The translations under genes were made by a program, and so were the position numbers. This document shows, piece by piece, positions 1 to 6,504 of a DNA stretch of 8,905 nt (within the stretch, counting starts at the first letter, position 1; each line of letters opens with the position of its first letter). The stretch covers positions 1 to 8,905 of the forward strand of contig CAJMQV010000075.1 of NCBI GenBank assembly GCA_905215575.1, given 5' to 3'. A model generated the notes under the pieces. It did no database searches. It worked only from the letters and a program-made list of their open reading frames with translations, and was not told the origin of the DNA. This stretch comes from an uncultured bacterium (GTDB lineage Bacteria > Bacteroidota > Bacteroidia > Bacteroidales > Bacteroidaceae).

Positions 1-1342
1 TGTTGGTGTTGTCACCGATGATCTTCACTGAGTTCTTGTTGGCACCTACAGTACCGTCTGCACCCAAACCGTAGAACTTAGCCTCGAACATACCTTCGCC
101 GCCAACTGCGATTTCTTCGCCCTGAGGCAGAGAAGTGAAGGTTACGTCGTCTACGATACCCAGAGTGAAGTGGTTCTTTGGTTCTGGCAAAGCCAAGTTC
201 TCGTATACAGCCAGAATCTGAGCTGGAGTAGTATCGTTTGATCCCAGACCATAGCGTCCGCCCACGATAACAGGAGCATTCTCCTTGCCATAGAAAGCTT
301 CCTTGATGTCCAGGTACAGAGGTTCTCCGTTTGCACCCGGCTCCTTGGTACGATCCAATACGGCGATCTTCTTAGCAGTAGCAGGAACAGCATCCAGGAA
401 GTGTTTAACAGAGAATGGACGATACAAGTGTACGGCAACCAAACCGACTTTCTGTCCCTGAGCGTTCAGGTAGTCGATAGTTTCGCGGATAGCTTCGGTT
501 ACAGAACCCATAGCGATGATTACGCGGTCTGCATCCTCTGCTCCGTAGTAAGTAAACAAACCGTACTTACGGCCAGTGATTTCAGAAATCTTGTTCATGT
601 AATCCTCAACGATTGCAGGAACTGCGTCATAGTAAGGATTGCAAGACTCACGGTGAGTGAAGAATGTATCCGGGTTCTCGGCCATACCGCGAGCAACTGG
701 ATGCTCTGGAGACAGGGCACGGTTGCGGAACTCGCTCAGAGCTTCCTGGTCTACCAGTGGAGCCAAGTCTTCGTTCTCCAACATTTCAATCTTCTGGATC
801 TCGTGTGAAGTACGGAAACCGTCGAAGAAGTTCAGGAATGGAACGCGGCTCTTGATAGTAGACAAGTGAGCTACACCGGCCAAGTCCATAACTTCCTGTA
901 CTGAACCCTCGCACAACATAGCGAAGCCAGTCTGACGGCAAGACATCACATCCTGATGGTCACCGAAGATACACAGAGAGTGAGAAGCCAGAGTACGGGC
1001 AGATACATGGAATACGCATGGCAACAATTCACCAGCAATCTTATACATGTTCGGGATCATCAGCAACAAACCCTGAGAAGCAGTGTAAGTTGTGGTCAAA
1101 GCACCTGCCTGCAAAGAACCGTGAACAGCACCGGCTGCACCGCCTTCTGATTGCATTTCCTGAACCAATACAGTTTCGCCAAAGATGTTCTTACGTCCCT
1201 GAGCGGCCCATTCGTCAACATATTCAGCCATTGTTGAAGATGGGGTGATCGGATAGATCGCTGCTACTTCTGAGAACATATATGAAATATGTGCAGCAGC
1301 CTGATTACCATCACAAGTGATGAATTTTTTTTCTTTTGCCAT
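1..1342 (-). CDS. nifJ: Pyruvate:ferredoxin (flavodoxin) oxidoreductase, N-terminal part (cut by window edge)
   Basis: Oxidises pyruvate with CoA to acetyl-CoA and CO2 and passes electrons to ferredoxin or flavodoxin in the cytoplasm; a central enzyme of anaerobic catabolism. About 447 residues are visible of a family length near 1,180, so only the first third is present; the C-terminal Fe-S and pyrophosphate-binding domains lie outside. The reading begins MAKEKKFITCDGNQAA and includes the hallmark YPITPSS (Thr33), EMQSEGGAAGA (Glu66) and HVSAR (Arg116), which align with the thiamine-diphosphate/pyruvate residues Thr31, Glu64 and Arg114 of the Desulfovibrio africanus enzyme, followed by FGDHQDVM and FFDGFRTSHEIQK. 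Near the edge GLGADGTVGANKNS is typical of 2-oxoacid oxidoreductases. The ATG at 1342-1340 gives the conserved N-terminus; no clear Shine-Dalgarno precedes it, only an AT-rich inverted repeat. It lies 53 bp downstream of the AAA ATPase gene. No frameshift seen. Identification is very secure. Confidence 0.97.
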   Translation of the reverse strand, partial: MAKEKKFITCDGNQAAAHISYMFSEVAAIYPITPSSTMAEYVDEWAAQGRKNIFGETVLVQEMQSEGGAAGAVHGSLQAGALTTTYTASQGLLLMIPNMYKIAGELLPCVFHVSARTLASHSLCIFGDHQDVMSCRQTGFAMLCEGSVQEVMDLAGVAHLSTIKSRVPFLNFFDGFRTSHEIQKIEMLENEDLAPLVDQEALSEFRNRALSPEHPVARGMAENPDTFFTHRESCNPYYDAVPAIVEDYMNKISEITGRKYGLFTYYGAEDADRVIIAMGSVTEAIRETIDYLNAQGQKVGLVAVHLYRPFSVKHFLDAVPATAKKIAVLDRTKEPGANGEPLYLDIKEAFYGKENAPVIVGGRYGLGSNDTTPAQILAVYENLALPEPKNHFTLGIVDDVTFTSLPQGEEIAVGGEGMFEAKFYGLGADGTVGANKNSVKIIGDNTN

Positions 1343-1357
1343 AATATTAAATATTAT
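1341..1357. repeat. AT-rich perfect inverted repeat at the nifJ start
   Basis: ATAATATT-A-AATATTAT is a perfect 8-bp inverted repeat with a 1-bp centre. It overlaps the first two bases of the nifJ start codon on the minus strand. It could be an operator or an AT-rich unstructured ribosome-loading leader; as RNA a 1-nt loop would not allow the full hairpin. AT-rich leaders are common in Bacteroides, so chance is a serious alternative. Confidence 0.35.
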
Positions 1358-1395
1358 TAGATAGTATAGTAGTTGTCTGTAACTTCTTGGTTTGA

Positions 1396-2574
1396 TTAGT
1401 ACAAGAATCCGAAGAGCCAAAGCGGAATCTGTTTTCCGTGACCGATTTCCATCTGATGGCAGGCATAGATGACATCGTTCTTTTTCTTCTTGACATCATC
1501 GGCGCATACCTTGATACGGAGTGAGCCGTCCACCAGAAAAGAGCAGTCTTTGTCTCCCTTGTTCACCTTGTGGTCTTTCCACAGGGTGTTCTGCAGGAAT
1601 GTTTCCAGAATGTCTTTCAGTTCCATCCGGTTGGGGTAGATGGCATAAATCAGATTCGGATTATGCATCATGATCTTGGCCGGTTTTTTGGGGAACGCCT
1701 GGTTCTTGGGATAGATCATATTGATGAGCCGTGCATCAGCCAGATATTTCAGGTAATTCATGACTGTGGCCCGCGAAGTCTGTATCTCGGAAGCCAGCTG
1801 ACTGACGTTGGGTGCCACCGGGCTGTCTATCGCGAGCAAATATAGTAACTTTTTGATTTTGGCCAAATATTTCAGCTCAATTTGTTTGATTAATAAAATA
1901 TCCACTTCCAGCATCATGTTCATGGTCTTGAGCAGATTCTCTGAAAAGTTGCGCTTTTCCAAAAAGAACGGATAGAAACCGTGATGGATATAGTGCTGAA
2001 AATGAGTGAGCGGACTGGCTTTCGACAGGATGTGTCGGGCTATCTGCTCGTGGTCTTCGAGAATTTCCTTCAAGGTGTAAGAGCGGAACTCATTGCCGGT
2101 TTGTAGATTCAGAAACTCACGGAAAGAGAACCCGCGCAGGTTGTAAGTCTTGACCAGACCGTTCAGTTCCGGATTTTCTTCTTTCAGACGCATGACCGAA
2201 GAACCGGTGAACACGATTTTCAGATTGGGGAGTTCGTCGTAGCATTTGCGGAGCTCGCTGCTCCAGTTGGGCTGTTTGAACACCTGGTCAATCAGCAGTA
2301 CCCGTCCGCCGGATTCATAGAATTCACGGGCGAAGTCGGCGATGCCACGTCCTTGGAAGTAGAAGTTGTTCATGTTGACAAACAGACACTTGCGGTCGGA
2401 AAGGCGGAAGTGCTCTTTGGCATATTGAAGCAGGAAGGTGGTTTTGCCCACACCTCGTGTGCCTTTGATACCAATGAGACGGTCATTCCAGTCTATTTCG
2501 TCCATCAAAGCTCTCCGCACGGGCACATTCAAGTGCTCTACCAGATAAGCATGTGTTCTGAAAAATGTCTCCAT
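1396..2574 (-). CDS. AAA ATPase of the AAA_14/DUF4143 type, Bacteroidetes subgroup
   Basis: A 392-residue predicted cytoplasmic P-loop ATPase. Walker A is GTRGVGKTT at residues 38-46 (Lys44). Walker B is VLLIDQV at 92-98, with Gln97 where the family usually has the catalytic Glu (codon CAG read directly). A sensor-1-like stretch VFTGSS lies at 121-126. A helix-turn-helix/winged-helix-like segment (NVSQLASEIQTSRATVMNYL) spans about 256-275. The C-terminal part, where DUF4143 proteins often carry a restriction-endonuclease-like EVDF...EVK motif, reads DCSFLVDG...IKVC, so that motif looks degraded. The protein ends IPLWLFGFLY, a tail I recognise from many Bacteroides/Prevotella ATPases of this group. 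Their biological role is unknown; a toxin-antitoxin or mobile-element link has been suggested for DUF4143 proteins but nothing here shows it. The ATG sits about 20 nt below a perfect Bacteroides promoter, and the gene runs toward nifJ. Family call secure, function open. Confidence 0.9.
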   Translation of the reverse strand: METFFRTHAYLVEHLNVPVRRALMDEIDWNDRLIGIKGTRGVGKTTFLLQYAKEHFRLSDRKCLFVNMNNFYFQGRGIADFAREFYESGGRVLLIDQVFKQPNWSSELRKCYDELPNLKIVFTGSSVMRLKEENPELNGLVKTYNLRGFSFREFLNLQTGNEFRSYTLKEILEDHEQIARHILSKASPLTHFQHYIHHGFYPFFLEKRNFSENLLKTMNMMLEVDILLIKQIELKYLAKIKKLLYLLAIDSPVAPNVSQLASEIQTSRATVMNYLKYLADARLINMIYPKNQAFPKKPAKIMMHNPNLIYAIYPNRMELKDILETFLQNTLWKDHKVNKGDKDCSFLVDGSLRIKVCADDVKKKKNDVIYACHQMEIGHGKQIPLWLFGFLY

Positions 2575-2597
2575 AAATCTTTGTTTCTTACATCATG

Positions 2598-2628
2598 CAA
2601 AGATAGTGTAAAACTATAAAAATGCAAA
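2598..2628 (-). promoter_or_regulatory. Bacteroides-type promoter for the AAA ATPase gene
   Basis: On the minus strand TTTG (2628-2625), a 19-bp spacer, then TATCTTTG (2605-2598) exactly match the sigma-ABfr consensus TTTG-N19-TAnnTTTG. Transcription would begin near 2592, leaving a leader of roughly 20 nt before the ATG at 2574. Confidence 0.7.
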
Positions 2629-2634
2629 GTAGAG

Positions 2635-2666
2635 TTGGCAAAATATTTATGTTTTTTCTAAATTTG
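2635..2666 (+). promoter_or_regulatory. Bacteroides-type promoter for the ATP-grasp-like gene, apparently leaderless
   Basis: TTGG (2635-2638), a 20-bp spacer and TAAATTTG (2659-2666) match the Bacteroides -33/-7 pattern with one -33 mismatch. The -7 box ends only 5 bases before the ATG at 2672, so the expected transcription start falls at or next to the start codon and the mRNA would be leaderless or nearly so. It sits back to back with the ATPase promoter. Confidence 0.5.
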
Positions 2667-2671
2667 CACTT

Positions 2672-3862
2672 ATGAAGCTATTTGTATTTAATCCCGAGAA
2701 TGATTTGGCATTGGCCAACAATCAGTGGAACTTTATCGCTCCGGCTTCGGCGCGCAAAATGCGTCTGGATCTGGAGATATTGCCCGTGTGGTGGACTTCC
2801 GCTTCGGACCGGGTGTGGGTCAGCCGTTATCCGGTTCATCAGCCGTTGGAGCTCCTGTCTTTGAACGACCGTTTTCTCGTTCGTCCCGGCGACTGTCCGG
2901 TCGGTTCTGTAGAGCCTTGGGGATGGAGCCCGCTTATCCGGTCGCAGTTGCAACGAGGAGGTGTGGACGATTCGTTGTTACCCGATGAGGAACAGTTGCG
3001 TATTTTCCGTGAATATTCCGGCAGAGGATTTGCAGTAACCGTTTTGCAGAAACTCCGTTCGGCAGCCGCAGCTCATGCCTGTTGGGCTGATTCGTTATGT
3101 GGCCGTTCGTACTATTGCATCACGACAGAGCAGATTGATGCTTTGTTCCGGCAATATCCGCGTACCATTTTGAAGGCGCCTTGGTCGGGTAGCGGCAAGG
3201 GACTACGCCTCGGACAACCGCAGTTGCAACCGCCTCTTACCGGATGGTGCACCCGTCTGATCCGCGAGCAGGGAGGGGTTGTTGTGGAACCACTATATAA
3301 TAAGGTGTGCGATTTTGCCTGTGAGTTCCGTTCCGATGGTCAGGGGCATGTCTGTTATGAGGGGCTTTCGCTCTTTACCACGACTCATCAGGGAGCTTAT
3401 GCCGGAAATGTGGTGGCTCCGGAAACGGAAAAAGAAAAGGTTCTGGCCCAGTGGCTCGACCTCAGACTACTGGATTGGGTGTGCTGCGAATTGAGCCGTC
3501 TTTTGAGCGACACTTTGGGAACTGCCTATAGCGGTCCGTTGGGAGTGGATATGATGGTGTGTCTGGCGGACGACGGGCGCTTTCTGCTGCATCCGTGTGT
3601 GGAGATCAATTTGCGCATGACCATGGGGATGGTAGCTTTGGAACTTCAGCGTTGGCTGGCCGAAGGCGTACAGGCCCGTTATTATATAGATTATTCCGCC
3701 AGTGGCGAAGAACTGAAGAAACGGGCTCTGGAAGATGCCGAATGCCGACCGCCGCGTTTTCTCGACGGAAAGTTGGTTGACGGGTGTCTGCCGCTCACTC
3801 CGGTTTATTCCGATACCAATTACCGGGCCTGTCTTGTCGTGGAGGCAGCCGAATGTGAATGA
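2672..3862 (+). CDS. Uncharacterised Bacteroidetes protein with ATP-grasp-like motifs
   Basis: A 396-residue soluble protein without signal peptide or membrane segment. It starts MKLFVFNPENDLALA, a conserved opening that I recognise from Bacteroidetes proteins annotated as hypothetical, which fixes the start. Motifs resemble the ATP-grasp fold in order: ILKAPWSGSGKGL (166-178) as the lysine and glycine-rich loop, VVEPLYNKVCDFACEF (204-219) as the nucleotide-holding acidic strand, GPLGVDMM (288-295) with Asp293, and CVEINLRMTMG (309-319), where Glu311 and Asn313 match the E-x-N metal-binding pair. ATP-grasp enzymes join a carboxylate to an amine, thiol or similar group through an acyl phosphate; the substrate here cannot be read from sequence. 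The N-terminal ~150 residues show nothing familiar to me. It has its own promoter, and msrA follows after 100 bp with another, so no operon is implied. The fold is inference from motifs; function is unknown. Confidence 0.85.
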   Translation: MKLFVFNPENDLALANNQWNFIAPASARKMRLDLEILPVWWTSASDRVWVSRYPVHQPLELLSLNDRFLVRPGDCPVGSVEPWGWSPLIRSQLQRGGVDDSLLPDEEQLRIFREYSGRGFAVTVLQKLRSAAAAHACWADSLCGRSYYCITTEQIDALFRQYPRTILKAPWSGSGKGLRLGQPQLQPPLTGWCTRLIREQGGVVVEPLYNKVCDFACEFRSDGQGHVCYEGLSLFTTTHQGAYAGNVVAPETEKEKVLAQWLDLRLLDWVCCELSRLLSDTLGTAYSGPLGVDMMVCLADDGRFLLHPCVEINLRMTMGMVALELQRWLAEGVQARYYIDYSASGEELKKRALEDAECRPPRFLDGKLVDGCLPLTPVYSDTNYRACLVVEAAECE

Positions 3863-3906
3863 AATGCTGTTCTTTGAATGCGGGAGATAAAAATATAGCA
3901 TTGCTT

Positions 3907-3936
3907 TTTGCTTCTGTGCAGAAAAGCATATCTTTG
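3907..3936 (+). promoter_or_regulatory. Bacteroides-type promoter for msrA
   Basis: TTTG (3907-3910), an 18-bp spacer and TATCTTTG (3929-3936) match the Bacteroides consensus with a spacer one base short. The expected leader to the ATG at 3963 is about 20 nt. It lies in the 100-bp gap after the ATP-grasp-like gene; no terminator hairpin is evident in that gap, so some readthrough is possible. Confidence 0.6.
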
Positions 3937-3962
3937 CAGACTGGAAGATAAAAACTATATCA

Positions 3963-4457
3963 ATGGAAAATGAAAGATTGGAAACAGCCATCTTTGCCGG
4001 AGGCTGTTTTTGGGGAATGGAGCATATGATGCGTAAGTTTACGGGAGTAAAATCCGTGATGCCGGGATATATAGGCGGGCATAAGGACCATCCTCGTTAT
4101 GAGGAAGTGAAGGCACACACAACCGGCCATGCCGAGGCGGTGTGTGTACAGTTCGATCCGTCGGAAGTCAGTTTCGAGGAACTGGCCCGCTATTTCTTTG
4201 AGATTCACGATCCGACACAGACCGACGGTCAGGGGCCAGACCTGGGTCCGCAGTACCGTTCGGAGATTTTCTATACCAGCGAGGAGCAGAAACAGGTTTC
4301 TGAGAAACTCATCGCTATTCTGAAGGAGAAAGGCTATGATGTCGTCACCCGTCTGACTCCGGCTACGGAGTTCTGGACTGCCGAGGAGTATCATCAGAAC
4401 TATTATGCCAAGACCGGTGAGGAACCATATTGCCATATTTACAAAAAGCGTTTTTAA
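3963..4457 (+). CDS. msrA: Peptide-methionine (S)-S-oxide reductase MsrA
   Basis: Reduces methionine-S-sulfoxide in proteins and free methionine back to methionine with electrons from thioredoxin; a cytoplasmic repair enzyme for oxidative damage. The 164 residues cover the whole MsrA domain. The catalytic motif GGCFWG lies at 13-18 with nucleophile Cys15. Other family signatures are GYIGG (35-39), HTTGHAEAV (52-60), FFEIHDPTQTDGQGPDLGPQYRS (78-100) and EEYHQNYY (141-148). Cys157 in PYCHIY near the C-terminus is the likely resolving cysteine. No MsrB domain is fused and none is encoded nearby. It has its own promoter upstream and is followed after 12 bp by a small membrane-protein gene, so the two are probably co-transcribed and stop at the hairpin at 4719. 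Identification is secure. Confidence 0.97.
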   Translation: MENERLETAIFAGGCFWGMEHMMRKFTGVKSVMPGYIGGHKDHPRYEEVKAHTTGHAEAVCVQFDPSEVSFEELARYFFEIHDPTQTDGQGPDLGPQYRSEIFYTSEEQKQVSEKLIAILKEKGYDVVTRLTPATEFWTAEEYHQNYYAKTGEEPYCHIYKKRF

Positions 4458-4469
4458 AGATACAAGGAT

Positions 4470-4694
4470 ATGATTACCGGAATTATCAGCGGCATTCTGG
4501 CCGGATACGTGGCCAGCCGCATCCATAAGGGGCAGGGCAGCGGTTGCCTCACCAACTTGTTTTTGGGATTGATTGGCGGTCTGATCGGAGGATGGCTGTT
4601 CAGTCTGGTAGGTCTGGAAGCCTACAGCTGGTTGGGCGAGATGGTTACCGCCATTGTCGGTGCTGTCATTCTGCTTTGGATTTTTTCAAAATAA
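4470..4694 (+). CDS. GlsB/YeaQ/YmgE-family small membrane protein
   Basis: A 74-residue integral membrane protein with three predicted hydrophobic segments at about 2-18, 28-49 and 55-72. The central GSGCLTNLFLGLIGGLIGG is the glycine-rich signature of the transglycosylase-associated (Transgly_assoc) family, whose E. coli members YeaQ and YmgE are 82-84 residues. The family is linked to general or envelope stress, but no biochemical activity is established despite the name. An AAGGAT sequence just before the ATG is one of the better ribosome binding sites in this window. The gene follows msrA by 12 bp and is closed by a strong terminator, so it is the likely last gene of an msrA transcript. 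Confidence 0.88.
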   Translation: MITGIISGILAGYVASRIHKGQGSGCLTNLFLGLIGGLIGGWLFSLVGLEAYSWLGEMVTAIVGAVILLWIFSK

Positions 4695-4718
4695 AGACTT
4701 AGAATACAGGTTTACAGA

Positions 4719-4752
4719 GGATGCATCGTATTTCCGGTGCATCCTTTTTTTT
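4719..4752 (+). terminator. Rho-independent terminator after msrA and the GlsB-like gene
   Basis: GGATGCATCG (4719-4728) pairs with CGGTGCATCC (4735-4744) as a 10-bp stem with one G-U pair and a 6-nt loop, followed directly by eight T residues (4745-4752). It begins 25 bp after the stop codon of the GlsB-like gene and separates that unit from the MATE gene. Confidence 0.9.
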
Positions 4753-4849
4753 GTTTCCCAGTATGCCTTTCCGCTTTGTCTGTTGCCCTTGAATTGCGAA
4801 AAAAACAGAAAATCCAGGCTTTTATACCTCAGAATCCTTTCTAAACCTC

Positions 4850-4857
4850 TAACTTTG
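4850..4857 (+). promoter_or_regulatory. -7 element of the MATE gene promoter
   Basis: TAACTTTG matches the Bacteroides TAnnTTTG box. I see no good TTTG at the usual distance upstream, so the promoter is weak or activator-dependent, or the match is chance. Its placement, with transcription expected near 4863, leaves a normal leader only for the second in-frame ATG at 4890. Confidence 0.45.
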
Positions 4858-4868
4858 CCGAAATTTTT

Positions 4869-6269
4869 ATGGTAAAAACAGGTAAGAAGATGAGTCAGGA
4901 TGTAAGCGTGAAGCGCTCTCAGAGCAATGAGATCGATATGCTTCACGGACCTTTGTTGAAGAAAATACTGCTTTTTGCCCTTCCTTTGGCGGCAAGCAGT
5001 TTGTTACAGGAGTTGTTTAATTCGGTCGATGTGGCTGTAGTGGGCCATTTTGTCGGCAGCAATGCTCTGGCCGCTGTCGGCAGCAATGCGCCGGTCATCG
5101 GTTTGCTGATCAATCTGTTTGTCGGCGTGTCAATGGGAGCCTGCGCGGTTTTGTCGCATCATATCGGTACGCAGAATGTGGAGCGCATCCGTCGCACGGT
5201 CAATACCGTAGGCCTTGTTGCCTTGATCAGTGGAGTCTTTCTGCTCTTTTTGGGTTGGATAGGCGCTCGCCCCATTCTCACTTGGATGGGCACTCCGCCC
5301 GATGTGCTTCCGGATGCTGTGATGTATCTGCGCGTGTATTTCTTGGGCATGCCGTTTATTATGATCTTCAATTTCGGCTCTGCCATTTTGCGCAGTGTGG
5401 GTGATACGCGCCGTCCGCTTTATATTCTGGTGGCAGCCGGAGTGCTGAACACGGTGCTGAATCTGATTTTTGTGGTGTTCTTCCAGCTGGGTGTGTTGGG
5501 AGTAGCCATAGCTACAGGTTGTGCCAACCTGTTGAGTGCTTTGCTCATCATCCGGGTGTTGCGCCGTGAAGACGAGCCTTACCGCCTTCATTTTGACCAG
5601 ATGCGCATCAATATGCGCGAACTGCAACACATGCTCCGCATCGGTCTTCCGGCCGGAGTGCAGGGAGTTATCTTCTCCATTTCCAATGTCGTGGTGCAGT
5701 CATCCATCAACGGTTTCGGTTCCGATGCCATTGCCGGATCGGCAGCGGCGCTTAATTTTGAATACTATTGCTACTTTATTATTCAGGGATTCAATGGAGC
5801 AGCCATCAGTTTTATTGCCCAAAACTACGGTGCCGGAAAGATGGACCGCGTGCACCGTGTCTTCTGGATCTGCATGGGATTGAGTGTTCTGTTCTGCGGA
5901 GCCTTCAATACGATCTTTGCCACTTGGAGCGATTTCTTCCTGAATTTCTTTTCAGAGACTCCCGGTGTGCACCAGTATGGCAGTATTCGTATGCACATTG
6001 TGTTGGCCTTGCAGTTTCTGGCCTGCAGTTATGAGATTGCCGGTTCCAGCATGCGCGGTATGGGATGGTCGCTCACTCCGGCGGTATTGACCATATTCGG
6101 CACCTGTCTGCTCCGTATCGTATGGGTGTATTTCATTACACCGCAGTGGGGCAGCTTCAATGTGCTGATGCTGGTTTATCCGGTATCTTGGCTTCTTACC
6201 GGTTCGATGGTGGTGATAGCCTACTGGCTGGTAGTGCGTCGGCATAAGCCTTCTGTGGCGAATGTCTAA
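4869..6269 (+). CDS. MATE-family multidrug/toxin efflux transporter
   Basis: An inner-membrane antiporter that exports drugs, toxins or metabolites using the Na+ or H+ gradient; the substrate is not readable here. The 466 residues have the usual MATE length and about 12 hydrophobic segments in two homologous halves. Recognisable signatures are ELFNSVDVAVVGHFVGSNAL (48-67) in the first helices, LRSVGDTRRP (174-183) at the end of the first half, and FIAQNYGAGKMDRVHR (315-330) in the second half. The start is uncertain: the reading from 4869 adds MVKTGKK before a second ATG at 4890 (MSQDVS). The second is better spaced from the TAACTTTG box and has AGGTAAGAAG before it, so it may be the true start. 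The gene is monocistronic, between a terminator on the left and a bidirectional terminator on the right. Confidence 0.93.
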   Translation: MVKTGKKMSQDVSVKRSQSNEIDMLHGPLLKKILLFALPLAASSLLQELFNSVDVAVVGHFVGSNALAAVGSNAPVIGLLINLFVGVSMGACAVLSHHIGTQNVERIRRTVNTVGLVALISGVFLLFLGWIGARPILTWMGTPPDVLPDAVMYLRVYFLGMPFIMIFNFGSAILRSVGDTRRPLYILVAAGVLNTVLNLIFVVFFQLGVLGVAIATGCANLLSALLIIRVLRREDEPYRLHFDQMRINMRELQHMLRIGLPAGVQGVIFSISNVVVQSSINGFGSDAIAGSAAALNFEYYCYFIIQGFNGAAISFIAQNYGAGKMDRVHRVFWICMGLSVLFCGAFNTIFATWSDFFLNFFSETPGVHQYGSIRMHIVLALQFLACSYEIAGSSMRGMGWSLTPAVLTIFGTCLLRIVWVYFITPQWGSFNVLMLVYPVSWLLTGSMVVIAYWLVVRRHKPSVANV

Positions 6270-6386
6270 AAGACACGGTAAAGGGATAAGTTCATTTCAT
6301 TTTGTTTGTTGTCGGGCATTTTTCCTGAAAAGACTGTTTCCCGTTTTGAGGTCATCCAGCGGGAAAACGGTATAAATATAAGTTTC

Positions 6387-6432
6387 AAAACTGCATAAAA
6401 GCCGCATATATACGGTTTTTATGCAGTTTTTT
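6387..6432. terminator. Long bidirectional terminator
   Basis: AAAACTGCATAAAAGCCG (6387-6404) pairs with the arm at 6413-6430 across 18 positions, with one G-U pair and an 8-nt loop. The plus strand ends in a T run (6427-6432) and the complementary strand ends in TTTT, so it can serve the MATE transcript and also act as a backstop for the opposite strand. Confidence 0.85.
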
Positions 6433-6472
6433 CGTTTGTTTTCCTTTGGATCTTGCGCAGAAAAAAGAAAAA

Positions 6473-6504
6473 TCCCACGGTCATTCCGGAGAATCACCGT
6501 GGGA
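6473..6504 (-). terminator. Hairpin terminator for minus-strand transcripts (GHL10 side)
   Basis: TCCCACGGT (6473-6481) and ACCGTGGGA (6496-6504) form a 9-bp stem. Inside it, after a C-C mismatch, ATTC/GAAT pair around a CGGA loop. On the minus strand the hairpin is followed by TTTTTCTTTTTT, whereas the plus side has no T run, so it terminates leftward transcription. It lies about 250 bp beyond the GHL10 stop codon, giving a long 3' untranslated region. Confidence 0.75.

Noticed and set aside
401..808. Open frame of 135 codons on the plus strand at the left end
   Set aside because: Antisense to the continuous nifJ reading frame, which carries the expected catalytic residues.
1396..2574. Toxin-antitoxin or defence system around the ATPase
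   Set aside because: No partner gene of the right size lies next to it; its neighbours are nifJ and a divergent gene with its own promoter.
3467..3991. Open frame of 174 codons on the minus strand over the ATP-grasp-like gene end
   Set aside because: Shadow frame antisense to a conserved reading frame, crossing a promoter and the msrA start.
3960..4526. Open frame of 188 codons on the minus strand across msrA
   Set aside because: It lies antisense to msrA, whose catalytic motifs are intact; the translation has no family resemblance.
5130..5630. Open frame of 166 codons antisense to the MATE gene
   Set aside because: His/Gln-rich translation typical of the antisense of membrane-protein codons; no start signals.
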